A DNA stretch of 64,000 nt from Strongylocentrotus purpuratus (GCF_000002235.5 NW_022145610.1:33253807-33317806); one strand, 5' to 3'; counted from the first letter of the stretch, positions 38,158 through 50,200 are shown. Program-made: numbers and translations. The notes: generated by a model from the letters alone, not told the origin.

Positions 38158-40069
38158 GACGTAATGGTATCGAAATATAAGAAAGGAAAACAAGTTCAGT
38201 TCAAGACAGTTCAAAATAATGCTGGGAAATGGAAATTAAAATGATACCGTTTTAAAAACCAGTTAGATATGGTTTTTGGACAAGAAGCATGAGATAATTC
38301 ATTGCTCGGCAATCTGGACTGTATTTGAAACAGAGCATCCAATATTCCTGATATTTAATAGTATACTGTCAATAAAAAAATATAACTAAAAAAAATAATA
38401 ATAATGGACCTCTTTACCCAAGGCTGTGTGTCTTTGTCGAGCACAAAATGATTCTGCTCGGGTATGCAGGCCAGTTGTTATCCCATTTTGGGCTTGAATA
38501 TATAGACTTGAATTGAAAGACCCTTTGTTTCACTTCGCGAAGTTTGGGCGCTTTTTGTATGAGGAATAAAACCTTGCCCATCATTGAATTCATGTTGTAA
38601 AGTTGTTTACAGACTGGAAAAGGATAGCATGGGAGTGTACAAATTGAATAAATGGATGTAAGTAGTACTGCAAATGTAAAAAACTTGTTTAACCTGGCAA
38701 TAAGGGACTCTTGAATGTAGTTTAAAAATTGGACATAGCTTTGGGGCTAACGCTACCGGCCACCGGCTACGCTGACGACCGCCAGCTAGCTGACGACCCC
38801 CCCCCCCCAAAAAAAAGACCCCCCCAAAAAAAAGACCCCCCCCCCAAAAAAAAGACCCCCCCCCCCAAAAAAACCCCCCCCCCAAAAAAGACCCCCCCCC
38901 CCAAAAAAAAGACCCCCCCCCCCAAAAAAAGACCCCCCCCCCAAAAAAAAGACCCCTCAGCTGCTTCCCCTCACCATAGGCCCTTTTTCAAGTTTTTTTT
39001 GAGGAATCCATTGACATATTGTGATTTGGAACCCTTTCCCATACATCAACAACACCAACAATAATTATTTTATTACACCAAACTTTGAGGGAGATGAAAA
39101 TGGGTTCTAACATCAGTTTTTCATTTTCAAAGATTTATTAAAAAAAAAAAAGCACTAGCTGAGAGTCGAACCCGATACCTTCCACTTGCCAGGCGTTTGC
39201 CTATCCACTAGACTAATGTGTCACACTGGTCATGTCTGTGTATTTTTTCATATTGATACTTATATTGTTGTAGATGTAGCAAAAGACGTATTCTAACTTA
39301 TTCAGAGAGTTGCTTGTTAAAGAAAGAATATCAAATGTTATTTTCTCCTTTGTTGAGGAGGTGGGGGGGGGGGTGTCCCCTTTAAAAAAAGGAGATGGAC
39401 ACGTCAATGTCATGGGGTAAAGAAAAAAAATTAAAAAATAACATGAGGTAGAAAGAAGAAGCTGGGAGTCGAACCCGAGTACATACATACATTGCGTTGT
39501 GAAGCGATCAGTCTTATCCACAAGACCACTTTGCCTCACTGCTACTAACTGGTTCGCTTCTTGGTCTTATAGCACTTTCTGCATGTTAACGACTTTAATA
39601 TGTTGATTTACTGATTTAACGATTTCGGGATGCATAATTATTCATATTTTTGCAGTCCGATGTTGTCAAGATTGCCCGTAAATGTTTTCTTTTAGTTACT
39701 GATATTTCTGATATAATAGTGAGGTTTTATGTTATTTTCATTTATTTTGCAAACTGCTGACTTAAACTTAAAGTGATATGACAAAAGGCCACTGCCCTGA
39801 CATAGCATAATGAACAGAACACGGATCTATTCCATTTAGGATATGCTACGAATTCTATAACAGGGCACCAATTAATAGGGAAGCTTGGCTATTCGATTCC
39901 GTGTTCAATAGCTTGCACCTGCAATGTTTGAATAGTTACGTAACACATTATTCAGCTCTTTCTGACATGGCATCAATTAATGAATTGAAAAAAAACCCGA
40001 CCCTCCCTTCATTGACGGAATATTTTTCTCAATTGCGAGGATTACATGAGAGGTAATAATAGCATTCCT
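38158..40069 (+). repeat. Array unit 11
   Basis: One 18-bp repeat. First unit whose tRNA-like element 2 has the restored B box (GAACCC on the plus strand near 39472). tRNA-like elements at 39152-39222 and 39458-39537. Confidence 0.93.
39458..39537 (-). tRNA. tRNA-like element 2 (pseudo-tRNA; one per array unit, B box intact in units 11-15)
   Basis: Minus-strand element with A-box-like TGGTCTTGTGGA, a perfect four-pair D stem (GTCT/AGAC), an anticodon-like arm ATCGC/GCAAT with one mismatch and an 8-base loop, a GTATGTATGTACT extra region, and T loop TTCGACT. In units 11-15 the B box reads GGGTTCGACTC; in units 1-10 it reads GGTTTCGACTC, which breaks the core. T-runs (TTATTTTTTAATTTTTTT) follow within about 30 nt. 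The acceptor stem does not pair convincingly. Representative copy from unit 11; others are listed with their units. Confidence 0.5.
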
Positions 40070-42042
40070 GACGTAATGGTATCGAAATATAAGAAAGGAA
40101 AACAAGTTCAGTTCAAGACAGTTCAAAATAATGCTGGGAAATGGAAATTAAAATGATACCGTTTTAAAAACCAGTTAGATATGGTTTTTGGACAAGAAGC
40201 ATGAGATAATTCATTGCTCGGCAATCTGGACTGTATTTGAAACAGAGCATCCAATATTCCTGATATTTAATAGTATACTGTCAATAAAAAAATATAACTA
40301 AAAAAAATAATAATAATGGACCTCTTTACCCAAGGCTGTGTGTCTTTGTCGAGCACAAAATGATTCTGCTCGGGTATGCAGGCCAGTTGTTATCCCATTT
40401 TGGGCTTGAATATATAGACTTGAATTGAAAGACCCTTTGTTTCACTTCGCGAAGTTTGGGCGCTTTTTGTATGAGGAATAAAACCTTGCCCATCATTGAA
40501 TTCATGTTGTAAAGTTGTTTACAGACTGGAAAAGGATAGCATGGGAGTGTACAAATTGAATAAATGGATGTAAGTAGTACTGCAAATGTAAAAAACTTGT
40601 TTAACCTGGCAATAAGGGACTCTTGAATGTAGTTTAAAAATTGGACATAGCTTTGGGGCTAACGCTACCGGCCACCGGCTACGCTGACGACCGCCAGCGC
40701 TGACGACAGCTGACGACCGCCCGGCTACGCTGACGACCGCCAGCTAGCTGACGACCGCCCCTGACCCGCCAAAAAGCTAGCTGACGACCCCCCCCCCAAA
40801 AAAAAGACCCCCCCCAAAAAAGACCCCCCCCCCCCAAAAAAAAGACCCCCCCAAAAAAAGACCCCCCCCCAAAAAAAAAGACCCCCCCCCCAAAAAAAAA
40901 GACCCCCCCCCCAAAAAAAAAAAGACCCCTCAGCTGCTTCCCCTCACCATAGGCCCTTTTTCAAGTTTTTTTTGAGGAATCCATTGACATATTGTGATTT
41001 GGAACCCTTTCCCATACATCAACAACACCAACAATAATTATTTTATTACACCAAACTTTGAGGGAGATGAAAATGGGTTCTAACATCAGTTTTTCATTTT
41101 CAAAGATTTATTAAAAAAAAAAAAGCACTAGCTGAGAGTCGAACCCGATACCTTCCACTTGCCAGGCGTTTGCCTATCCACTAGACTAATGTGTCACACT
41201 GGTCATGTCTGTGTATTTTTTCATATTGATACTTATATTGTTGTAGATGTAGCAAAAGACGTATTCTAACTTATTCAGAGAGTTGCTTGTTAAAGAAAGA
41301 ATATCAAATGTTATTTTCTCCTTTGTTGAGGAGGTGGGGGGGGGGTGTCCCCTTTAAAAAAAGGAGATGGACACGTCAATGTCATGGGGTAAAGAAAAAA
41401 AAATTAAAAAATAACATGAGGTAGAAAGAAGAAGCTGGGAGTCGAACCCGAGTACATACATACATTGCGTTGTGAAGCGATCAGTCTTATCCACAAGACC
41501 ACTTTGCCTCACTGCTACTAACTGGTTCGCTTCTTGGTCTTATAGCACTTTCTGCATGTTAACGACTTTAATATGTTGATTTACTGATTTAACGATTTCG
41601 GGATGCATAATTATTCATATTTTTGCAGTCCGATGTTGTCAAGATTGCCCGTAAATGTTTTCTTTTAGTTACTGATATTTCTGATATAATAGTGAGGTTT
41701 TATGTTATTTTCATTTATTTTGCAAACTGCTGACTTAAACTTAAAGTGATATGACAAAAGGCCACTGCCCTGACATAGCATAATGAACAGAACACGGATC
41801 TATTCCATTTAGGATATGCTACGAATTCTATAACAGGGCACCAATTAATAGGGAAGCTTGGCTATTCGATTCCGTGTTCAATAGCTTGCACCTGCAATGT
41901 TTGAATAGTTACGTAACACATTATTCAGCTCTTTCTGACATGGCATCAATTAATGAATTGAAAAAAAACCCGACCCTCCCTTCATTGACGGAATATTTTT
42001 CTCAATTGCGAGGATTACATGAGAGGTAATAATAGCATTCCT
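40070..42042 (+). repeat. Array unit 12, scrambled 18-bp block
   Basis: The minisatellite at about 40683-40788 is rearranged into short pieces. tRNA-like elements at 41125-41195 and 41431-41510 (restored B box). Confidence 0.93.
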
Positions 42043-44027
42043 GACGTAATGGTATCGAAATATAAGAAAGGAAAACAAGTTCAGTTCAAGACAGTTCAAA
42101 ATAATGCTGGGAAATGGAAATTAAAATGATACCGTTTTAAAAACCAGTTAGATATGGTTTTTGGACAAGAAGCATGAGATAATTCATTGCTCGGCAATCT
42201 GGACTGTATTTGAAACAGAGCATCCAATATTCCTGATATTTAATAGTATACTGTCAATAAAAAAATATAACTAAAAAAAATAATAATAATGGACCTCTTT
42301 ACCCAAGGCTGTGTGTCTTTGTCGAGCACAAAATGATTCTGCTCGGGTATGCAGGCCAGTTGTTATCCCATTTTGGGCTTGAATATATAGACTTGAATTG
42401 AAAGACCCTTTGTTTCACTTCGCGAAGTTTGGGCGCTTTTTGTATGAGGAATAAAACCTTGCCCATCATTGAATTCATGTTGTAAAGTTGTTTACAGACT
42501 GGAAAAGGATAGCATGGGAGTGTACAAATTGAATAAATGGATGTAAGTAGTACTGCAAATGTAAAAAACTTGTTTAACCTGGCAATAAGGGACTCTTGAA
42601 TGTAGTTTAAAAATTGGACATAGCTTTGGGGCTAACGCTACCGGCCACCGGCTACGCTGACGACCGCCAGCTGGCTGACGACCGCCAGCTGGCTGACGAC
42701 CGCCAGCTGGCTGACGACCGCCAGCTAGCTGGCTGACGACCGCCAGCTGACGACCGCCAGCTAGCTGACGACCCCCCCCCAAAAAAAAAAGACCCCCCCC
42801 CAAAAAAGACCCCCCCCCCCCAAAAAAAAAAAAAAAGACCCCCCCCAAAAAAAAGACCCCCCCCAAAAAAAAAGACCCCCCCCCCCCCCCCCCAAAAAAA
42901 AAAAAGACCCCTCAGCTGCTTCCCCTCACCATAGGCCCTTTTTCAAGTTTTTTTTGAGGAATCCATTGACATATTGTGATTTGGAACCCTTTCCCATACA
43001 TCAACAACACCAACAATAATTATTTTATTACACCAAACTTTGAGGGAGATGAAAATGGGTTCTAACATCAGTTTTTCATTTTCAAAGATTTATTAAAAAA
43101 AAAAAAAGCACTAGCTGAGAGTCGAACCCGATACCTTCCACTTGCCAGGCGTTTGCCTATCCACTAGACTAATGTGTCACACTGGTCATGTCTGTGTATT
43201 TTTTCATATTGATACTTATATTGTTGTAGATGTAGCAAAAGACGTATTCTAACTTATTCAGAGAGTTGCTTGTTAAAGAAAGAATATCAAATGTTATTTT
43301 CTCCTTTGTTGAGGAGGTGGGGGGGGGGGGTGTCCCCTTTAAAAAAAGGAGATGGACACGTCAATGTCATGGGGTAAAGAAAAAAAAATTAAAAAATAAC
43401 ATGAGGTAGAAAGAAGAAGCTGGGAGTCGAACCCGAGTACATACATACATTGCGTTGTGAAGCGATCAGTCTTATCCACAAGACCACTTTGCCTCACTGC
43501 TACTAACTGGTTCGCTTCTTGGTCTTATAGCACTTTCTGCATGTTAACGACTTTAATATGTTGATTTACTGATTTAACGATTTCGGGATGCATAATTATT
43601 CATATTTTTGCAGTCCGATGTTGTCAAGATTGCCCGTAAATGTTTTCTTTTAGTTACTGATATTTCTGATATAATAGTGAGGTTTTATGTTATTTTCATT
43701 TATTTTGCAAACTGCTGACTTAAACTTAAAGTGATATGACAAAAGGCCACTGCCCTGACATAGCATAATGAACAGAACACGGATCTATTCCATTTAGGAT
43801 ATGCTACGAATTCTATAACAGGGCACCAATTAATAGGGAAGCTTGGCTATTCGATTCCGTGTTCAATAGCTTGCACCTGCAATGTTTGAATAGTTACGTA
43901 ACACATTATTCAGCTCTTTCTGACATGGCATCAATTAATGAATTGAAAAAAAACCCGACCCTCCCTTCATTGACGGAATATTTTTCTCAATTGCGAGGAT
44001 TACATGAGAGGTAATAATAGCATTCCT
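42043..44027 (+). repeat. Array unit 13
   Basis: The 18-bp repeat mostly carries the variant AGCTGGCT in place of AGCTAGCT. tRNA-like elements at 43108-43178 and 43416-43495 (restored B box). Confidence 0.93.
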
Positions 44028-45959
44028 GACGTAATGGTATCGAAATATAAGAAAGGAAAACAAGTTCAGTTCAAGACAGTTCAAAATAATGCTGGGAAAT
44101 GGAAATTAAAATGATACCGTTTTAAAAACCAGTTAGATATGGTTTTTGGACAAGAAGCATGAGATAATTCATTGCTCGGCAATCTGGACTGTATTTGAAA
44201 CAGAGCATCCAATATTCCTGATATTTAATAGTATACTGTCAATAAAAAAATATAACTAAAAAAAATAATAATAATGGACCTCTTTACCCAAGGCTGTGTG
44301 TCTTTGTCGAGCACAAAATGATTCTGCTCGGGTATGCAGACCAGTTGTTATCCCATTTTGGGCTTGAATATATAGACTTGAATTGAAAGACCCTTTGTTT
44401 CACTTCGCGAAGTTTGGGCGCTTTTTGTATGAGGAATAAAACCTTGCCCATCATTGAATTCATGTTGTAAAGTTGTTTACAGACTGGAAAAGGATAGCAT
44501 GGGAGTGTACAAATTGAATAAATGGATGTAAGTAGTACTGCAAATGTAAAAAACTTGTTTAACCTGGCAATAAGGGACTCTTGAATGTAGTTTAAAAATT
44601 GGACATAGCTTTGGGGCTAACGCTACCGGCCACCGGCTACGCTGACGACCGCCAGCTGGCTGACGACCGCCAGCTGGCTGACGACCAGCTGGCTGACGAC
44701 CGCCAGCTGGCTGACGACCGCCAGCTGGCTGACGACCCCCCCCAAAAAAAAAGACCCCCCCCCCCCAAAAAAGACCCCCCCAAAAAAAAAGACCCCCCCC
44801 CCCCCCCAAAAAAAAAGACCCCCCCCCCCCCCAAAAAAAAGACCCCTCAGCTGCTTCCCCTCACCATAGGCCCTTTTTCAAGTTTTTTTTGAGGAATCCA
44901 TTGACATATTGTGATTTGGAACCCTTTCCCATACATCAACAACACCAACAATAATTATTTTATTACACCAAACTTTGAGGGAGATGAAAATGGGTTCTAA
45001 CATCAGTTTTTCATTTTCAAAGATTTATTAAAAAAAAAAAAAGCACTAGCTGAGAGTCGAACCCGATACCTTCCACTTGCCAGGCGTTTGCCTATCCACT
45101 AGACTAATGTGTCACACTGGTCATGTCTGTGTATTTTTTCATATTGATACTTATATTGTTGTAGATGTAGCAAAAGACGTATTCTAACTTATTCAGAGAG
45201 TTGCTTGTTAAAGAAAGAATATCAAATGTTATTTTCTCCTTTGTTGAGGAGGTGGGGGGGGGTGTCCCCTTTAAAAAAAGGAGATGGACACGTCAATGTC
45301 ATGGGGTAAAGAAAAAAAAATTAAAAAATAACATGAGGTAGAAAGAAGAAGCTGGGAGTCGAACCCGAGTACATACATACATTGCGTTGTGAAGCGATCA
45401 GTCTTATCCACAAGACCACTTTGCCTCACTGCTACTAACTGGTTCGCTTCTTGGTCTTATAGCACTTTCTGCATGTTAACGACTTTAATATGTTGATTTA
45501 CTGATTTAACGATTTCGGGATGCATAATTATTCATATTTTTGCAGTCCGATGTTGTCAAGATTGCCCGTAAATGTTTTCTTTTAGTTACTGATATTTCTG
45601 ATATAATAGTGAGGTTTTATGTTATTTTCATTTATTTTGCAAACTGCTGACTTAAACTTAAAGTGATATGACAAAAGGCCACTGCCCTGACATAGCATAA
45701 TGAACAGAACACGGATCTATTCCATTTAGGATATGCTACGAATTCTATAACAGGGCACCAATTAATAGGGAAGCTTGGCTATTCGATTCCGTGTTCAATA
45801 GCTTGCACCTGCAATGTTTGAATAGTTACGTAACACATTATTCAGCTCTTTCTGACATGGCATCAATTAATGAATTGAAAAAAAACCCGACCCTCCCTTC
45901 ATTGACGGAATATTTTTCTCAATTGCGAGGATTACATGAGAGGTAATAATAGCATTCCT
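44028..45959 (+). repeat. Array unit 14
   Basis: Five AGCTGGCT-type repeats, one shortened; GCAGACCAG variant near 44337. tRNA-like elements at 45043-45113 and 45348-45427 (restored B box). Confidence 0.93.
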
Positions 45960-47884
45960 GACGTAATGGTATCGAAATATAAGAAAGGAAAACAAGTTCA
46001 GTTCAAGACAGTACAAAATAATGCTGGGAAATGGAAATTAAAATGATACCGTTTTAAAAACCAGTTAGATATGGTTTTTGGACAAGAAGCATGAGATAAT
46101 TCATTGCTCGGCAATCTGGACTGTATTTGAAACAGAGCATCCAATATTCCTGATATTTAATAGTATACTGTCAATAAAAAAATATAACTAAAAAAATAAT
46201 AATAATGGACCTCTTTACCCAAGGCTGTGTGTCTTTGTCGAGCACAAAATGATTCTGCTCGGGTATGCAGACCAGTTGTTATCCCATTTTGGGCTTGAAT
46301 ATATAGACTTGAATTGAAAGACCCTTTGTTTCACTTCGCGAAGTTTGGGCGCTTTTTGTATGAGGAATAAAACCTTGCCCATCATTGAATTCATGTTGTA
46401 AAGTTGTTTACAGACTGGAAAAGGATAGCATGGGAGTGTACAAATTGAATAAATGGATGTAAGTAGTACTGCAAATGTAAAAAACTTGTTTAACCTGGCA
46501 ATAAGGGACTCTTGAATGTAGTTTAAAAATTGGACATAGCTTTGGGGCTAACGCTACCGGCCACCGGCTACGCTGACGACCGCCAGCTGGCTGACGACCA
46601 GCTGGCTGACGACCGCCAGCTGGCTGACGACCGCCAGCTGGCTGACGACCCCCCCCCAAAAAAAAAGACCCCCCAAAAAAAAGACCCCCCCCCCAAAAAA
46701 AAAAAGACCCCCCCCCAAAAAAAAGACCCCCCCCAAAAAAAAAAGACCCCCCCCCCCCAAAAAAAAGACCCCTCAGCTGCTTCCCCTCACCATAGGCCCT
46801 TTTTCAAGTTTTTTTTGAGGAATCCATTGACATATTGTGATTTGGAACCCTTTCCCATACATCAACAACACCAACAATAATTATTTTATTACACCAAACT
46901 TTGAGGGAGATGAAAATGGGTTCTAACAGCAGTTTTTCATTTTCAAAGATTTATTAAAAAAAAAAAAAGCACTAGCTGAGAGTCGAACCCGATACCTTCC
47001 ACTTGCCAGGCGTTTGCCTATCCACTAGACTAATGTGTCACACTGGTCATGTCTGTGTATTTTTTCATATTGATACTTATATTGTTGTAGATGTAGCAAA
47101 AGACGTATTCTAACTTATTCAGAGAGTTGCTTGTTAAAGAAAGAATATCAAATGTTATTTTCTCCTTTGTTGAGGAGGTGGGGGGGGTGTCCCCTTTAAA
47201 AAAAGGAGATGGACACGTCAATGTCATGGGGTAAAGAAAAAAAAATTAAAAAATAACATGAGGTAGAAAGAAGAAGCTGGGAGTCGAACCCGAGTACATA
47301 CATACATTGCGTTGTGAAGCGATCAGTCTTATCCACAAGACCACTTTGCCTCACTGCTACTAACTGGTTCGCTTCTTGGTCTTATAGCACTTTCTGCATG
47401 TTAACGACTTTAATATGTTGATTTACTGATTTAACGATTTCGGGATGCATAATTATTCATATTTTTGCAGTCCGATGTTGTCAAGATTGCCCGTAAATGT
47501 TTTCTTTTAGTTACTGATATTTCTGATATAATAGTGAGGTTTTATGTTATTTTCATTTATTTTGCAAACTGCTGACTTAAACTTAAAGTGATATGACAAA
47601 AGGCCACTGCCCTGACATAGCATAATGAACAGAACACGGATCTATTCCATTTAGGATATGCTACGAATTCTATAACAGGGCACCAATTAATAGGGAAGCT
47701 TGGCTATTCGATTCCGTGTTCAATAGCTTGCACCTGCAATGTTTGAATAGTTACGTAACACATTATTCAGCTCTTTCTGACATGGCATCAATTAATGAAT
47801 TGAAAAAAAACCCGACCCTCCCTTCATTGACGGAATATTTTTCTCAATTGCGAGGATTACATGAGAGGTAATAATAGCATTCCT
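45960..47884 (+). repeat. Array unit 15
   Basis: Four AGCTGGCT-type repeats, one shortened; GCAGACCAG shared with unit 14, and CAGTACAAA shared with unit 16. tRNA-like elements at 46969-47039 and 47273-47352 (restored B box). Confidence 0.93.
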
Positions 47885-48544
47885 GACGTAATGGTATCGA
47901 AATATAAGAAAGGAAAACAAGTTCAGTTCAAGACAGTACAAAATAATGCTGGGAAATGGAAATTAAAATGATACCGTTTTAAAAACCAGTTAGATATGGT
48001 TTTTGGACAAGAAGCATGAGATAATTCATTGCTCGGCAATCTGGACTGTATTTGAAACAGAGCATCCAATATTCCTGATATTTAATAGTATACTGTCAAT
48101 AAAAAAATATAACTAAAAAAAATAATAATAATGGACCTCTTTACCCAAGGCTGTGTGTCTTTGTCGAGCACAAAATGATTCTGCTCGGGTATGCAGGCCA
48201 GTTGTTATCCCATTTTGGGCTTGAATATATAGACTTGAATTGAAAGACCCTTTGTTTCACTTCGCGAAGTTTGGGCGCTTTTTGTATGAGGAATAAAACC
48301 TTGCCCATCATTGAATTCATGTTGTAAAGTTGTTTACAGACTGGAAAAGGATAGCCCGCCAGCAAGCTGACGCCCCCTCCAAAGACCCCCCAAAGGGGCT
48401 CCCTAACAGTTTTTTTCCTACACTGCTCCCCCTCACCATAGGCCCATTTTTTAATCTTTTTTGAGGAATCCATTGACATATTGTGCTTTGGAACCTTTTC
48501 CCATACATCAACAACACCAACAATAATTATTTTATCACACCAAA
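47885..48544 (+). repeat. Partial unit 16 joined to a divergent terminal fragment
   Basis: Typical unit sequence runs to about 48353 (GGATAGC). It then jumps to a single divergent 18-bp-like word (CCGCCAGCAAGCTGACG) and a short, mostly non-homopolymeric C/A block (CCCCCTCCAAAGACCCCCC). After that comes a diverged version of the following unit segment (ACCATAGGCCCATTTTTTAA to about 48544). It lacks the roughly 150 bp before the minisatellite and both tRNA-like elements. Confidence 0.85.
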
Positions 48545-49840
48545 ATTGGAAAAAATGATTAACTTTTAATATCTGGCTTTTTGGCTTTAAAATAAAATAC
48601 ACTAAAAAAAAAATTGTAACTGATATCCCCTACCTTTCTTCTTCCTCTTTTTCGCCCCATTCCCTTCCCTTACTTCTCTCACCCTCTCTCATTTAAGTTT
48701 GGTGAGGGAGGCAGGGGCCTTTTGCCCCCTCCCCTCGATCCACACGATGTTGGTGGGATTAATCGCAACTGATCTCTGCTTCTTTTCACCCTTTTCTTTT
48801 CTTCTACCTCTTTTGTGTTCCATTTTAGCTCTCCTCTTTCCCTTTCCCTTCTTTCTCTCTTTTTTGTTGGCTGGAAGGGGGGGGGGGGGCAGAGGCAAAG
48901 GCCTTACCCCGCGATCCACATATTGTTTGCAGGAAAATTGCTACTGATATCCTTTCTTTTCTTTTCTTCTTTTGTTTCTTTCCCTTTCCTTCCTTCTCTC
49001 TTGTTTTGCGGGGGGGGGGGAGAGGCAACAGCATGGGCGGCAAGGCCCTTTTTGGTCCCCCCCCCGATCTCCTTCCTTTCCCCTTTTTCATTTTTTCTTC
49101 CTTTCCTCCTCTCTCTTTTTTCACTTCTTTTCCTTCTTTCTCTCTCTCTCTCTCTCTATCTCTCTTTTTGTTTGCTGAGGGGCCAGGGGAGGGCAGGCGA
49201 AGGCCTTTCGCCCCCGATCCACACTGCGTTGTTGGAAAAATTCACAATTGATCTCCCGTAACTTTCTTTTCTTTCCCTTTTCCTTCTCTTCCTTTCTCTC
49301 TCTGTTAAGTTTGCTGTAGAAGGGGGGAGGCAAGGGCCATTTGCCGCCCCCGATCCCCAACTTGTTGGCGGGAAAACTGCAACTGATATCCCCCCCCCCC
49401 TTTTTTCTTTCCTTCCCTTTATCTCCTCTTTTCCCTTTTTTCTTTCCCTTCTCTTCCTTCTATCTTTCTTTTTGCTGGGGGGGGGGGCAACAGCCTGGGA
49501 GGCAAAGCCCTTTCGCCCCCCCCCCCGATCTCCTTCTTTCTCCTTTTCTTTTCTTCTTCCTTTCCCTTTGTCTCTTCTTAACCTTTCCTTTTTTTAAATT
49601 TCCTTCTTTCTCTCTCTCTCTCTCTCTCTTGCTGAAAGGGGGGTGGCGATGGCCTTTCGCCCCGATCTCCTTCTTTTCCCCCTTTTCTTTTCTTCTTCCT
49701 CTTCTTACTTTCCCTTACTCTCCGCTTTACCTTCTCTTTCTCTCTCTCTCTTTCTCTTAAGTTTTTGTTGGCGGTTGGGGGGTCAAGGCCCTCTCGCCCC
49801 CCCCCCCCCCGCCCCCTGGATCCACGCCGGGAAGACCTGT
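48545..49840. repeat. Pyrimidine-rich minisatellite, about 8 degenerate units of roughly 150 bp
   Basis: Each unit has a pyrimidine tract (CTTTCTTTTC-type), a G-run, GGCAAGGCC or GGCAAAGCCC, TTTCGCCCCC, then GATCCACA...TTG and AACTGATATC or GATCTCC. Cores lie near 48715, 48893, 49035, 49200, 49330, 49500, 49650 and 49790. The many frames on both strands here are low-complexity artefacts. Confidence 0.75.
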
Positions 49841-49843
49841 AGT

Positions 49844-49945
49844 CAGGCGCGGATCCAGGATTTCCTAGGGGAGGGGGCCCAATTTTTTTTTTTTTTTTGC
49901 TCCCGAAAATTTGAAAATCGCGCCTGCCGAAAAGTCGCTCAGTAG
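49844..49945 (+). mobile_element. 5' fragment of the hAT-type MITE family
   Basis: It begins CAGGCGCGGATCCAGG and continues through GCTCCCGAAAATTTGAAAAT to GCCGAAAAGTCGCTCAGTAG and a G-run, closely matching 1553-1655. The right half and inverted end are missing. Confidence 0.8.
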
Positions 49946-50010
49946 GGGGGGGGGGATATGAGAGTATATCCCTGTTTGTTTTGACTATGTATACGTGTGG
50001 ACTAGAGTAC

Positions 50011-50200
50011 GGACATTCGGTGCGGCAGGCGGACAATTGGTGCGAGACCTCTTCCGCACAGGTTGTCCGTCAGACATTTGAGGCGCGCACAGAATGTCCG
50101 ACAAGGACATTCTGCGCGGATAAAATCCGCACCGATCGTCCGCTCTCGATCGATCTCTAATAGTCGGACGATCGGTGCGGGTTACATTCTATGCGGTCAC
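50011..50200. repeat. Cluster of alternating inverted 15-16-bp motifs (hairpins)
   Basis: The motif GGACATTCGGTGCGG and relatives (GGACAATTGGTGCGA, GGACATTCTGCGCGG, GGACGATCGGTGCGGG) occur at 50011, 50031, 50105 and 50166. Reverse-complement forms are at about 50053, 50085 and 50127. Two long stems result: GCACAGAATGTCC with GGACATTCTGCGC around a 5-base spacer, and CCGCACCGATCGTCCG with CGGACGATCGGTGCGG around a 22-base spacer. Confidence 0.8.

Larger units (their letters stand above)
18350..48544 (+). repeat. Macrosatellite array: 15 full units of about 1.9-2.2 kb plus partial terminal units
   Basis: Using GACGTAATGGTATCG as phase marker, units begin at 18350, 20271, 22191, 24104, 26024, 27928, 30110, 32186, 34115, 36227, 38158, 40070, 42043, 44028, 45960 and 47885; the last is partial. 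Spacing is 1904-2182 bp. Copies look almost identical by eye outside homopolymers. Each full unit contains, in order: a conserved block with the palindrome CTTCGCGAAG; an 18-bp minisatellite; a (GA, C-run, A-run) block of about 8 repeats; an A-run; tRNA-like element 1; a G-run next to a small hairpin (GTGTCC/GGACAC); tRNA-like element 2; and about 600 bp of AT-rich sequence. No protein gene is supported: frames inside the array are translations of the repeats. Length differences come mainly from the 18-bp and C-run/A-run blocks. Confidence 0.97.

Noticed and set aside
48815..49760. Several frames of 100-150 codons in the pyrimidine-rich minisatellite
   Set aside because: Low-complexity Phe/Ser/Pro/Leu on one strand and Lys/Arg/Glu on the other, driven by base composition.
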